This document shows positions 24,135 through 36,375 of a stretch of DNA of 64,000 bases, piece by piece; within the stretch, counting starts at the first letter, position 1; the number at the start of each line of letters is the position of its first letter. The DNA comes from Desmodesmus armatus (lineage: Eukaryota; Chlorophyta; Chlorophyceae; Sphaeropleales; Scenedesmaceae). The stretch spans positions 124,001 through 188,000 of the forward strand of contig VIIQ02000155.1 of NCBI GenBank assembly GCA_007449985.2, given 5' to 3'. The notes below the pieces were generated by a model. The model was given only the letters and a program-made list of their open reading frames with translations. It was not told the DNA's origin and ran no database searches. Made by a program: the position numbers and the translations under genes.

Positions 24135-26729
24135 ATGGCCAACGCTGCAGTGGCACCCTGGACAGCTTGCATCAAGGACCTTCAGAAGTTGGTTGGCGGC
24201 TCACGCCCAGTGCCCAGCACTGCACAGGTCGTGGACCGCGTGACAGAGCTTGCTGGCGATCCCAACACACCACTGCCCGATGCTGCTTGGAGGAAGCTTG
24301 TACACGAGATCCAGGTGCTGCCATGCAAACCACATGGACAGCTCAGGCTGATCGTTGCATGACTCAACATTGAATGCTTGGTTGCTGTCCTGCATGCATT
24401 CAATGCCCCGCTCTGCAGCCGCGCTGTGACTTGTGCTGCGAAGCGAGAACAACATGCGCTGTGCCCTGCCTCTGTGCAGACAACCTAGCTTCATGCGTGA
24501 GCACCTGCCAGAGGGATTCTAAAGGACTCGCAAACGACCAATGTACAGTATCAGATAGTATTTGATTCACCTGGTACAACCGTATAGTGAAAGTATACTG
24601 ATGGTAGCAGCATCCAAGCGTGCTGAGGCAGGTGCCAGTCCCAGCTGGATGGACAGGCACTCATAAATGCAAATGTTGCACCGCACTGCTGTTTATGCGC
24701 ATTTGCAGGTCACACGCCAGCTATCAGCACTGTGCATCAAGGCCCACCAGCAGAAGGCAGGCATGGCGATCTGCCAATTTGCCACATCCTCCCTAGGGCT
24801 GTGGCTGTATAAGACCACCTGTGCATTTCATGCCTCCCCAACATCTCGCCTTGCGGCCAGTGTGCGGCACATGGGGCTGCTGCAGCACATGGTCGCAATG
24901 TTCACAGACGCTGCAGATGGCCTCACAGCGGCAGCAGCAGCGGCTTTCGGGGAGTCAGCGCACAGCAGCAGCAGTAGCAGCAGCACCACAAGCAGCAGCA
25001 GAACAGCTGCTGAGGAGGCTGACAGTCTTTGGGATGCACTGAACTCTGCCAACAAGCTGCTTGATGTATTCAGCAGGGCCTGCGAGGTGTTGTCTGCAAC
25101 AGGACCAGTCACGTTCAGCTTGGATGCAGCTCTGCCTGCAGCACCCGCAGCTGTGCGTCTGGTCCTCACAACCTTCCAAACTTGCAGCAGGCTGCAGCAG
25201 CTGGCAGGCAAGGAGGGCAGCCCGGTTCCAGTTCAGCTCTTGGCTGCTGATGCTGCATTTCAGGGCAGCTACGAAGCTACCCTGGGCGTAGCTTACTTCA
25301 CACTATGTGTCCTAGGAAATGTCACCAGCAAACACAGCGAAGATGGCACACTGCAGTCGCTGCCTGGTGCACGTGAGCTGCCGCTGTGCCCTGCGCTAGT
25401 GCCCTGCCTTGCCATCACAGTGCTGGTGGCATTACTGGGGTTGGATACAGGGGTACTCGCGGGTGCAGGCAGTGGTGATGTGGCCAACGGGTCAGAAAAC
25501 AGCAGCAGCAGCAGCCGCAGCGCGAGCAGCAGTGGGGCAGGTAGCCGCAGTGGCGCGCAGGCCTCAACCATCCATGGTGTCTTGCAGCAGCTGCTGCAGC
25601 AAGCTGCCTCTGCTGCTGGCTGCAGTTCAGGGCTCCCGCACCACGTGGTGCATCATGGCAGTAGCAGCGCAGATGCCGCCTCTGGCACTGGCAGCGCCAG
25701 CAGCAGTGTTAGGCTGGCCAACGGCATCAGCTTGGACAGCCTGACGCCCCTGTCTCGCGGTCTGTTTGGCCTGCTGGGGGTGGAGCAGGGCCTGCTGCTC
25801 ACGGCTGTGAGGGGCGCCAAGGCAACTCAATATGCAACCTGGGGCATAGACAACAGCATTGCCACCTTCAACACTTTGGTGGCGCATCAAGTAAGTCACA
25901 GTCCGAGTCAGGGTTTGGACTCAACCTGAATCACTTTGAACCTCTAGTTCCACCTTGCCGTTTATCATGCATGGAGCTGTCCGGCACCTTCGGCATGAAC
26001 GCGGTCGGCGCCGAAGTCGTGCGGTGTCAATCTCGTACCGGTGTCCGATACTGCTATAAGTATCTGCTGTGCAGATCCAGTCAAGTGCGCCGATGTCCGA
26101 TCGTCCGCCGATGCGCCGATGTCCGATCGTCTAGCCCCTTTCCTACTCGAAGCCCGATGTACCAAACAGAACGGGCACTAAGGCCAGAACCAGACAGTTG
26201 CTTGTTGCACGGCATACCGTTGGGGTCATCAACCAACATTTGTGTCTTTAGCCACGGGGAATGCTGCCTGAGCCTGAGCGATTGTTACTGAGGAGGCTAC
26301 ATCTTGCAACATGATGCCCTTGTGTGTTTTTACAAGACATGCCGGGCAATCTATCAAAAGGGGCCTCGAGGACATGTGCAAAAATGATGTGACATCATGT
26401 ACCCACCTGAGATCCTGGTTCTTTCCTGTCGTACAGGTGGACGAAGCCCTGCACACTTGCGGGGCTCTTGATGCACAGCTGCTGCTGCAGTTGGAGACAG
26501 ACATGCTACTTAGCCTGATGGTGCACCAGCTGACAGCCAGCATACCCGCCAGCTATCCAGGGGCCCTGGATGTGCGCCAGTGGGCCTGTCAGCTCAAGTG
26601 CAGCTCGCTGTCGACACTCTTTCTCAGAATCACAGGCAGCCTACACATGCTGCCGCTATCAGCAGCATATGCAGGGCCTCAACTGGCGCTGACAGTGACA
26701 CCCTCTCCCATGAAGCTGCCGTCTGCACT

Positions 26730-26793
<64 letters not shown>

Positions 26794-28393
26794 CAGCAGC
26801 AGCCTCAGTGGTACACTGTGGCACCAGCCGCCCAGCTGCTGACAGAGCTGCTGCCGCTGCTAACCAGCTACTGCATGGCAAGGGTGCAGCAGCAGCATCG
26901 TCCTGCCGGGCAGCCTGAAGCTCCTACAGTACAGCTGCAGCAAGCTCAAAGCATTGAGCAGCCGGCTGCGATGCAGGGGGTGAGCGCCCATACTCCTGTT
27001 CCCTTCCTCTGGACTCTGGAAGGCGTGACTGGCTGCGTGTATTTGGGGGAGTGTGCACGAGTGTGTGACGCACATGGGCACTCTTCTTGCCACTAGCATT
27101 GTGCCTGACCCCAGCCTCACAGCGGCAGAGGTGCAGGCAGCAGCAGCAGCCATCGCTGCCAGCGCTGGGCAGTATCGGTCTGGGCGTGTCGCGTACAGGT
27201 GCGTCCTGCACGCCCCAGAGGCTGTCATGCAGAATGCAGAAGGGGTCGTGTGCCTTTTCAAGGCGCTGCTGCGGAATGCAGCAGCCCTGTGCGCAAAGGC
27301 AGCACAGCCTAAAGATGGCACGGGAGCAACAGCGGCAGCCGCCGCCGCAGCAGCAGCAGCAGGCACAGCACAGCAGGCCAACATGTTGGGTGTTGACGCT
27401 GCCGAACAGCACCTTGAATGGTTGATGATGCTTTTTGGCGCATTGGTCGGTCACAATGTGACTGGCTCCTTCCCACACCACCCCTCTGCGCTGGCACTCG
27501 CAGCCCTCTCAGCCGGCGCAGGTTCTGACCTGCAGCGGCAGCTGTTCAGCCTGCTGGGCACCATGGTCAAGCTGGGCAGTGCACCTGTTGGTAGCATGGT
27601 CTCACCAACCACTGCTGGCAAATCTACCACAGCAAGGGGGTACTTGCTCATTAATGCTGCCTACACAGCAGCATCACTGCTAGTCGGTGCCCACAGCGGG
27701 CCCCAGCCTAGCCTCGAAGATGGCAGCCATGCAGCAGCTGTTCCCATGCTGGCTGGGCTGTTTGTCGTTGGTCGCTGCTGCGTGTGGTGGGCTCAGGTCA
27801 TGCAGGCACAGGGTGCCTTGCAGTCTTTTGCCCAAATGCTGGTGAAGCAGCCCCACCCTGCAGAGCATGTCTTGCCACCTGTGCAGCAGTGGGTGCAGGC
27901 CAGCAGCTCTCAGGAACAGCTGGTCGCTGCAGGCTATGCTCCCCATGCACTGCCCCAGCAGCTGCAGCAAGTGATGGCAGCACTGCAGGTCGCCAGGGAC
28001 AGCGCTGTCAGCGGGCATCTTGACTCTTCCTGCTTTCTGGAGGCAGCTCAGCAGCTGCATGCAGCCGGCGGCGCCCTGTGCTCCTTTGCTGTGCCCTGCT
28101 TGTGCAACAATGTATTTTGCTCCGACCTGTCTGGGCCCACAGAGGTGGGCCTGGTGACGGGGCGCAGCCGCTGGTGCGGGGGCTGCCGTGTGGCGCGCTA
28201 CTGTGGGCGTGCCTGTCAGCGGTCCGCCTGGAAGCAGCACAAGCCGGTTTGCACAGCACTGGCGGCAGCAGCAGCAGCAGCAGCAGCGGCAGCGGCACCA
28301 GCAGCAGCAGCGCCATCACCAGCAGCAGCAGCAGCAGCAGCAGCGCCACCAGCAGCAGCAGTTGCCCCACTTCAGCCAGCATGCACACCCTGA
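24135..28393 (+). CDS. MYND zinc-finger family protein, copy 3 (one-base frameshift in a G run)
   Basis: Exons are 24135-24314, 24709-25890 and 26437-28393. Exons 1 and 2 are intact and phase 0. Exon 3 carries a 20-unit CAG run (26731-26790) read as poly-Gln, the YAGPQLAL and LTELLPLLTSYC blocks, and a C-terminal MYND finger (CLCNNVFC, CGGC, ARYCGRACQ, HKPVC) with a long Ala/Pro tail. The frame shifts by one base near 27046 in TTGGGGGAGTG. With four G instead of five, the product would read LGSVHECV and continue into IVPDPSLTAAE as in copy 2. This is the least damaged copy, and the lesion lies in a homopolymer, so an assembly error is a fair alternative. Function is unknown beyond a protein-binding zinc finger. 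Confidence 0.68.
26731..26790 (+). repeat. (CAG)20 coding poly-Gln in MYND copy 3
   Basis: Twenty perfect CAG units in exon 3. The paralogous position has about eight CAG in copy 2 and four in copy 1, so the tract length is copy-specific. Confidence 0.95.
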
Positions 28394-29624
28394 GAGTCTC
28401 TGGACCTCGTGACCATGATGGTGTCAGTGCCCGTCACGGTAATGCCGCCCTTGGTGCATTGTGTTAGTGTGGCTCACAGCAGCACAACTGCAGCTGCCAC
28501 CAAAGCACACCCGCAACTGCGGGTGGTGCCACCAGGTTCGGAGTCTGCAGCTCAATGTTGCACCATGTCAAGCCACAAGTCTGCAAGATGCTGGGATGGT
28601 GTGTGTGGTTGAGAGTGTTGTACTGCTCTAGTAGATCATGTTGACTCATGTTGGTGTGTTTTGCTTTCTCACGTTGGCCCTCTCCGCATGGGGTGATCAA
28701 GAAGTCTTGTGGGGCTCTTGGGTACATTGTTTCCACAGTCACCCGGTGACTGATCGCTGCAGCTGCAGCCTTGTTTCAGCCTTGCTGTGCACAGTATTGC
28801 TGTGTAGCATGGCTGCAATCGTCCATTGATGCCAGGCCGTGTTCAAGATGCACAAACTGCCTGTGCTAAGGGAGATTTTCCCAGACGTGCAATACACAGT
28901 TTTACATGGCTGTACAATGTCACCATTCCATCCCTGTTGTGCTAAACGTACATACAAGTACTGCTTGTACTGCGGTCAGGCAAAAGACGTGCATGGTGTG
29001 TCAGGCCAACCACACCAGGTGCCCAAAGAGACAAGCTCAGCCACACAATGCTGCCCTTAGGACCCCAACAAGCAGTTGAGCCCCCCAAGCAATTGCACAG
29101 CTAAGGCAGGAGGCTTGTGCTGACACTGCTGTGTCTTCCCCTACTGTAAGATGACGGAGTGCCATACAGGAAGCCTGATGCATCCTGTTATGCAAGTTGG
29201 CAGCGCTTCACAGGGTGACAGGGCCCTCTGCCAATTTGCAGCACCGCCAGCAGGTCATGCATGAGACTGGAACAGCATGTCAACAACTTTCTTGCAAGTG
29301 AGCAAAGCAAATGGGGTTTGTTGAGAAGGGTGCATACTACTCAAGGCTGTCGGTCTGGTTGGCAAAGCAGCGTGGCACTGAAAAGAACTTGAGGGCTGTT
29401 GCAGAATTTGAAACGTGCCAATGACACCCTGTCATCGGCATCGCCACCTTGGGGGGAGGAGCAGCAACCAAGCGACCTCTGCAAAGAAGCCTTCTTTGTT
29501 TTGTGTTTTGGTTCGTTCACAAACGCGTTGCTTCGAGCTCGGCTAGGACGCATTTGTCTTGTGACGCACACCGACACAGAGAGTCAAGCCAATCAACTGA
29601 TACAAGCAGTGACTTTCACAGATC
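28394..29624. other. intergenic region, 1.2 kb
   Basis: Downstream of MYND copy 3. I find no coding exon or repeat of note. Confidence 0.4.
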
Positions 29625-30989
29625 ATGCAGCTAACGCCTCGGGTGCATCAGCAGTGCCTGACAGGAGGCACCCGGCATGTCCAACAAATCAGCCCCAGCT
29701 TATGTAGTATGAGGCCACCGATCCGCAGCGTGGTCCTGAATCAACCCCATCAGGTATGTTGTTGTTCTTGCTGCCGTTGGGAAAGAATACATATGCGTGC
29801 AGCCTTGATAGGCGCCCCTAGGTGTTGCTGCTGCTCAACTGCGCTGCTGCCACCTGTGCAATCTCTGAACTGTGTTCCTTGGTGCTTCCGTCCACGCAGT
29901 CTACTAGCAGGGGAAAGCTGCAGATAGTAGCGGGAGAGTGGCAAAGCGGCAAGTCAGCCACAAAACGCAAGCTTGGGGGTCCCGGGCTACCGCCCATTGA
30001 TGGTGGGGTGAGTACCACCGCATGGAGCTGCCCACAGCAGCATGGCACCGTCTGACGGTTGACTGTAGCTAAAATGGCACAGTTTGACGGTTGACTGTAG
30101 CTAAAATAAATCAAGCAGTGGTCAGTTCCAGTCACATGCCGCAGCTTTTTGCCAGACTGTTCCCTTGTTTGGGTTTTGGCGGGTCCCCTCCGTGTCGCAG
30201 TTGATACTTCTTATGCTGGATACTGGTTATGCTGGATACTTGAAATTGCCAGCAGACATTCAGCTGAGCCACACAGTAATCATGGCATGCATGTCCATAC
30301 GCTACGCATGCATGCATGCATCAAGGGTTGCTGCCACCAGCGGTTACAATGGCTGTTGTCCTGTTGTTGTGTGCAGGACGATGGTAGTGGTGGCGGCGGT
30401 GGCTGGAACTGGGAGCGCACAGCTCGCAATCTACTGCCCAATGTGGTGTTCCTAGGGATGTACTTCCTGGTGACATCCTACGGCGGCGATGGCTGGAATG
30501 GCGGCTTCTTTGGTGGTGAGCATGCGTATCTTACCTGGCAGCGGGCAGGGATGCACTTTTTTTTATTGCGCGCAGGGATGCACTTGGTTGCTGGTTCAGC
30601 ACCCTGCATGTGCAGCAGCCTGCGCTGCCAACAACAGCTGCGTCGCTGCTGTGCGCGTTGCCCCACTACAGCAACATATGTGGTACTGCAAACGTGTTTT
30701 CCTTGCTTTGTGGGTTTGCAAACACTCTGAATGCTTCCCAACGCTGACTAGTGTTGTTGTTGGCCTGGTGTGTGCTTGTCGTGCTGCAGGTGGCGGTGGC
30801 GGTGGCGGCGGTGGCGGCGGTGGTGATGGGCACCATGGGGGGCAGCAGCCGCAGGGTGGCGCCAGCAGCTTGAAAGAGGATGCAGCAGATGCGGAGCATG
30901 GGGCGGATGACAGCAGCAGCGAGGATGACACCAGTGAAGAGGGCGCAGCGCCCGTGTACAACTACAGAAACAGGCAGCAGTACCGGTAG
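29625..30989 (+). CDS. small Gly-rich protein with one membrane segment
   Basis: Proposed exons 29625-29753, 29900-30007, 30377-30515 and 30790-30989 join in phase to 191 residues. The first ~43 residues are basic and Ser/Thr-containing and could be an organelle transit peptide. A basic linker (GKSATKRKLGGPGLPP) follows, then a GSGGGGGWNWERTARN motif. Next is one hydrophobic span at about residues 98-114 (LLPNVVFLGMYFLVTSY), then GGDGWNGGFF, a run of about twelve Gly, and an acidic Ser/Asp/Glu tail ending YNYRNRQQYR. I do not recognise the family. Symmetry of the Trp-Gly motifs around the membrane span suggests a small organelle membrane protein. The start codon is the least certain part; a Met 28 codons downstream is also possible. 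Confidence 0.55.
30038..30109 (+). repeat. two-copy 36-base repeat in an intron
   Basis: TTTGACGGTTGACTGTAGCT-type units occur twice head to tail (about 30048-30083 and 30084-30109) in intron 2 of the Gly-rich gene. They are near identical. Confidence 0.7.
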
Positions 30990-32795
30990 AGGGGGCGCCA
31001 GCCTGGGCCGCTGAGCATTCATGGCCGGCGGCTGAGCAGGTGTTGCAGCAGAAGGCCCTGAGAGGCCAGGACACACGCTGCAGTAGGGCGTTGGAAGCGC
31101 AGTGCCAAGGCATTGTTGTGAGTGGCTGGCGTGACGAGGGTCCCGGCATGGTGCAGTGTGGTGTGGTGATCTGTGCCCTAAGCAGCCAAGCGTTAACCGT
31201 GTGCATCCCGTGTTGCACAGGCCACTGCGCCTGCTTTGGGCAGCTGGTCGCTTCGCAGCGTTACAGCTGCTGCTGAACTGGCTTGATGCAGCTGGCTCGT
31301 TGGTCGTCGCGGATGCTTGTCAGCACCGATGCAGCATGTGACCTGTCACCATTGGAAGCTGCGACTCTGGCTGCTGAGGGACCTATTTGGGTATCAGTCG
31401 GGCAGGCGGCACCTGCTTGAGTTGGGTAGGGAAGGGGTTGCAGTGGGCGCATTGCCGCTGCATTGAAGGAGGAATCTCCTGCAGGGCTGCGTACTGTTGA
31501 AGCAGTCTGCAATAGTGACTGTGGTACTAGCCAGACGCATTGTCTGTGCGTCTGTTGAGGGCGGGGTTGCATGAGGGGTGGCTTGCAGCTGTGCCAGCTG
31601 AGGTCGGTGGGGATTTGAGTGACGCGTGTGACAGCCGCTCGAATGAGCTGTGCTGGGACGCACTTTCATTTTCATGTTGACGCTTGTTTCTGTCTGTGTT
31701 TCGGGGTCTTCAGGCAGGGCATATTGTTGAGTTGTTCGTGACCTGCTACAGGTTTAGTCAAGTGTGTCCAGCAATGGGCACAATTTATGCAGCTTGTGAC
31801 AATCGTGCGGCAGGCCACAGCTTGTGGTGACATGTGGTGACATGCAGGGGAATGAGCACGAGCCGTAGATCTAAGGACGCCAGGGGCACATGCAGCATCA
31901 CAGCCCCAATTGTGCCACGACAGCCTCCGCAATGGCAGGTGCAAGAAGCCTGGCTGTTGAGGTGGCCGTGGGAGTAGATTGGGAGGCAGTGTGCTGTTCT
32001 GCCTTGAGAGGCATTGTGCCGGTGCACCCTGACTGAGGGCTGGGTCTGCTGGACTTGTGCATTATGTGAGTATTCATGTTCAGCAGAGGGGTGTGACTTT
32101 TGCCTGCTGGACAAGCTAGGCGTGCATCTCGGGTAACGCATATTCTGACCATATGTTGGACGGGGTCACATGTCCATGTACTTTCACCACACAAAGGGCG
32201 GGCGGTGATGCAAGTATCTGATATATCTACTGTGTGGGACCAGATTGACGTTGCGCACTGAAGAGGCAGCGGTGTTGAGCAGCATGGTGCTGGTGAAACT
32301 TGCTGTTGCAGCATGTGAAGCAGTATTAGTCACTACAATAGTGTCAACATCAGGTTGGTACTGCTGCCTGTCAGCCTGCAGCCCCCACCAGTGCCAGTGG
32401 CCATTGAATTGCTGCACCGCCCCTTTTTCTCGTGTTGAAAATGGATCCTTTCCAAACAGCTTCCCCCATTCGGATTGTTCCACAAAGAGATCGTTGCACA
32501 AAGTGAAAACCACTTGCACAAACGATGTTCAGGTGCCCAGCATTCACAAGTCACCTGGAAAGTTCCCTGCAACTGCACTGCAGTTACTGCAGTCTCACAC
32601 TCTGTCACAGAGTGTACTTGGAGTGAGCCATATTGAGTTTGAAAACATTGGACACTCCAAGTACTCCCAAAGTAAGTCGATAAGACTCAAAGTAAGTCGA
32701 TAAGACTGAAATTGTGCACACTGCGCAACCTCAACGGCATGAATGTAGCTGAATGTAGCTGACTGCTTTCAGATCCAAAGTTCAACATTGATTAA
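30990..32795. other. intergenic region, 1.8 kb
   Basis: No convincing gene. Near the right end, AAAGTAAGTCGATAAGACT is directly duplicated (32670-32708) and GAATGTAGCT is duplicated (32742-32761), both just upstream of the pseudouridine synthase ATG. Confidence 0.45.
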
Positions 32796-35700
32796 ATGTT
32801 GCTCCGGACTCTGCCCCAGTCTTGTCGTGGCACCTGGATCGTCTGTCCGATTCTGAAACGTAAATTCCAGCTCTCCACACTGCAACGGTCGCCACAGCAG
32901 CAGCAGGTGGCAGTGCAGGCCAGCAGGGCAATGAAAGAGGTGCTGGCAGCAGCTGATGCCACAGCAGCTGAGCTCGAGGGTCTACGGCTGGATGCTGCCC
33001 TGATGTTGCTGTTTCCTGGGCGCTGGAATAGCTCAACAGGCAAGCAGCGCTGCCGACTTGACATGAATCATGGCAATTGTCCTGTGGTGTGTCTGACGAT
33101 CGGCTGTGCTGCTGTGTGTAGTTGCCACTCAACGACAGCCAGAGTAGCAGAGCATCCTATCACAATAGTTAATACATCAGTACAGTATGTATTTGAGCAA
33201 GAGTTTCCCCTGACTGCAGCCTGCTGCCACACTGCTGCGCCGCTGCTACAGCTCTCAAGAGGGTAGTGAGGCGAGGAGAGGTGTTGGTCAACGGCGAGGC
33301 AGTCAAAACGGACCACACCCTGCAGCTGGGGGATCGTGTTGAGGTCACCACCCGTGTGGGCTGTGCTGGTACTTTGTTGAAGTCAAAGAGGGAGCAGCTG
33401 AAGCAGCGGTTACCTGGGCTGGATGTGGCCTGGCAGGACGATCACATGGCAGTAGTGATCAAGCCACAGGTGGGCACAGGCTATCGTGCCAACAGGCTTT
33501 GGTGGACGATCACATGCCAGTTGTGATCAAGCCACAGGCGGGTACAGGCTATGTTGGTGTAGCATTGCTACCGGGCGGGCCAGTAGGCAGCAAGCGCACA
33601 CACCTCTTGGCTGACTCAGGTGTGGCTGTGCTGTGAAGAGGGTTCGGAACGTTTAACGAAGTGGATTGGAATGGATTGACAGCTCATGCCTTATGACATA
33701 TAACTGGCATGCATGTCGGTCAAGGCTATCGCTGCTGAGTCCTGCACCCATTCAGCACTTGGCCAGCACAGGTGTGGCGACTGCCTGTGTTGTGGAGGGA
33801 GGGCATTCGTGTGCTCAGCACGGCTTGGGTGGTGCAGGCGTGTTGAAGCGTGGCTGAGTGAGACAAGTCTGTGGTGATTGGAAAGAGCTTGCACTGTGCA
33901 TGATGCGGTGTGCACACTGCCACCACCGATGCTGTGCCCGCAACCCATTCAATGAGTGAATCTTCAGCCATCATGACATGTATGCTTTTGACACGCCTTT
34001 GAATTCATCTTTACGGGTACATGTGTTGCCATATGTGATCACAGGGTCTGATGTCTCAGGGCCCAAAAGGCGAGGCCAGTGTTGCAGGACGCATTAAGTA
34101 CTGCCTGCAGCCAACCCCTTTGCCAGGAGCCTTGGGGTCGCCCATCATCGTGAGTGTTTGCTTTTGCTGGCCTCACAGACTCTTTGTGTTTCAGATACCC
34201 ACCAGATACTGACCGGGGAGACTGAGCAGCTGTGTGCCCTTGGAATGTGACAGTGTTGCTGCAAAAGGGCTTGGACACATGTACTGTGGCGTTCATTCTC
34301 ATGTACTGTGGCGTTGAGCTCTTGTGCATGAGCACGCGCCGCGTCGCCGCTGCAGGCTTTATCACTGCATGTCTTTGGCACCCCTCTTTGGCAGCATCAG
34401 TGGCGCATGCAGGGCCACCTGCTTGTGTCACCTCTGGCTCATCATTATTGCTTAGCTTGCATGCAGCATGGAGCGCTCCTAGGTTGTTGGGCCACCAGCA
34501 GCTTGGGGGATTGCATCCAAGCCACCAACAGTGCTCTGTCTGCTGCTGCAGTCCCACAGGTTGGATGTGGGCACTGGGGGTTTGATGATGGTAGCCAAGA
34601 CGCGAGCAGCTGCAGCGCAACTGTCTCAAGACTTGAAGGCGCACAGAATCCATAAACGGTGTGTGCTGCAAGGTTGGACTGTGGTCTGCCCTGGAGTATG
34701 GGGGGCAGTAGCTGCTGTGGGCTTGTGGTGGACATACACAGCATGCCAGTGGGCCCTGCGTCTTGCTTTTACCCTTCACCTGGGTAACTCTGCGTGACCT
34801 TCCTTCCCTTTTTCCTGCAATGGGTGAATATCAATCAGTCCTCAGGATGTGCTTGACACTCTAATTTTGTCTAGCACAAGCCTTATGGGGTAGGCTGCCC
34901 CTTTGATTCACAATGTCATTTTGGTTGGAACCTGTGCCACCCCTGTTGTATCAAATCAACACACCTGTGGTTGTTGTCACTGCTGTGGCAGGTATCTGGC
35001 AGTTGTGCTTGGTCGTTTGACTGGCACTGGCGTGATCGATCACCCTGTAGGAGGCTGTCCTGCAGTGTCGCTGTTCAGGGTGGAGGGGCATCGGCAGGAC
35101 TCAGGTGGGCACAGCTGAGCTGCCGGGTAGGCACAAGAGCAGTTGGCGCATGCTGGCCCAGCAGTGCAGTGTGTGATACAGTCAAACAACACAGTGTGCT
35201 GCTAGTCGCAGGCCGAGGCTGGGGCTGTGCCATGGTCTATGGCCTGTGTGTGTGCGTACCCTTTTGCAGTGCATGGCATGCTTGTCGACCACCGTCAACA
35301 GCCTGTCTGCTTGCCTGCCACTCCCTGCATTTAATTTGGACACCCATGCTGTGATAATGGTCACCAGTGCCATCTGACCAAGTTGTTTACTTGTTTCCAA
35401 TTCGCATGCAGCCAGCTTTGGCTGCCTGACGCTTGTGAGCTTGTGGCCCAAAACTGGCAGGACACACCAGCTGCGCAAGCACATGGCATACATAGGTGAG
35501 CCTGCAGCAGGGCCTAGTCTTTGGGGAGAAAGGTGTGGAGAATCAATATGGCATACTGTTGCAGCCACAGTTCTGCAGCCATGCAGCAGATGGAATGCTA
35601 GTGCATGGGATTGTGGCTAGTGAGCTTGCTCTGCAGAGTACATGCTGTTAGTTCTTGCATGGTTGAAGCCGCTGTTCACGTGCCGCTGTTCAAGCTTCCA

Positions 35701-36375
35701 GCAGTGTCTCGTCCCTGCAGAGCAACTGACGCGTATCTCATTTGCCTCTACTTGATGTGTATAGGCCATCCCATCCTAGGCGACCTCAAGTACAAGAACC
35801 ACCGCAAGCCGGAGTGCCAGGTGGCACTTGCTGACATCAGCACACTTCTACCGCAGCTCAGCACAGACCTGCAGGACACACAGCAGCAGCCCCAGCACCA
35901 TGGACCTGTACACATGCAAGCAGCGGAGCGCCCAAAGGCCTTTGGCTGCATGCAGGAAACTCCTGCAGCGTGTGCTGAGCCTCCGGAACAGCGTCAGCAC
36001 AGCATGCAGGAGCAGCAGGTGCAGGCGTTGCCGCTGCTAGTGGTAGTAGCGCCCAGCATGCAGCTGCCAATTTACGATGGCGGGAATCCGTACCACAGCT
36101 TGAAGCTCAGCACAGCTGGCTCACAGGGAGGAAGTGAGGATCCTGAAGAGGTCGGCAGCAGTAGTGGGAGCAGCAACGACAGCGAAGCGGGGCAGAGTGA
36201 CAGTTGCAAGCTGCGGGGAGAGGTGCTGCAGGATGGTACTGTTGTTGGGACGTGCTTGTGGGCCGTGCAACTGCAGCTGTGCCACCCTGTAACTGGTCAA
36301 GTCATTGATATCTGTTTGGGGGAGTCACCTTTGCAGCTGTTCGAACGGATCTGTGGTATGGATGGCGCAGCTTGA
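32796..36375 (+). CDS. RluA-family pseudouridine synthase with S4 domain
   Basis: Seven exons: 32796-33039, 33252-33469, 34045-34149, 34552-34658, 34992-35104, 35412-35495 and 35765-36375. Phases agree throughout, giving 493 residues. The enzyme isomerises uridine to pseudouridine in RNA. The N-terminus is Arg/Ser-rich and may be an organelle transit peptide. An S4 RNA-binding domain follows (RLDAALMLLFPG, then ALKRVVRRGEVLVNG, then LQLGDRVEV). The catalytic motif is HRLDVGTGGLMMVAKT with Asp at about 194. Later motifs are RYLAVVLG, the RTHQLRKHMA signature and GHPILGDLKY. The last exon has a ~180-residue Gln/Ser-rich extension before a VCHP-like LQLCHPVTGQVIDI tail. Intron 1 uses a GC donor (ACAG|GCAAG) with an AG acceptor; only this choice restores the S4 frame. 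RNA target and compartment are not shown. Confidence 0.85.
33428..33556 (+). repeat. duplicated exon 2 end plus donor region in the pseudouridine synthase gene
   Basis: The exon 2 end with the following intron start (33437-33485, coding DDHMAVVIKPQ then GTGGGCACAGGCTATCG) is repeated at 33508-33552 with a few changes. In the copy the donor has mutated from GTGGG to GCGGG. Confidence 0.8.

Noticed and set aside
31156..32700. Open frames upstream of the pseudouridine synthase
   Set aside because: No domain or splice support on either strand; treated as intergenic.
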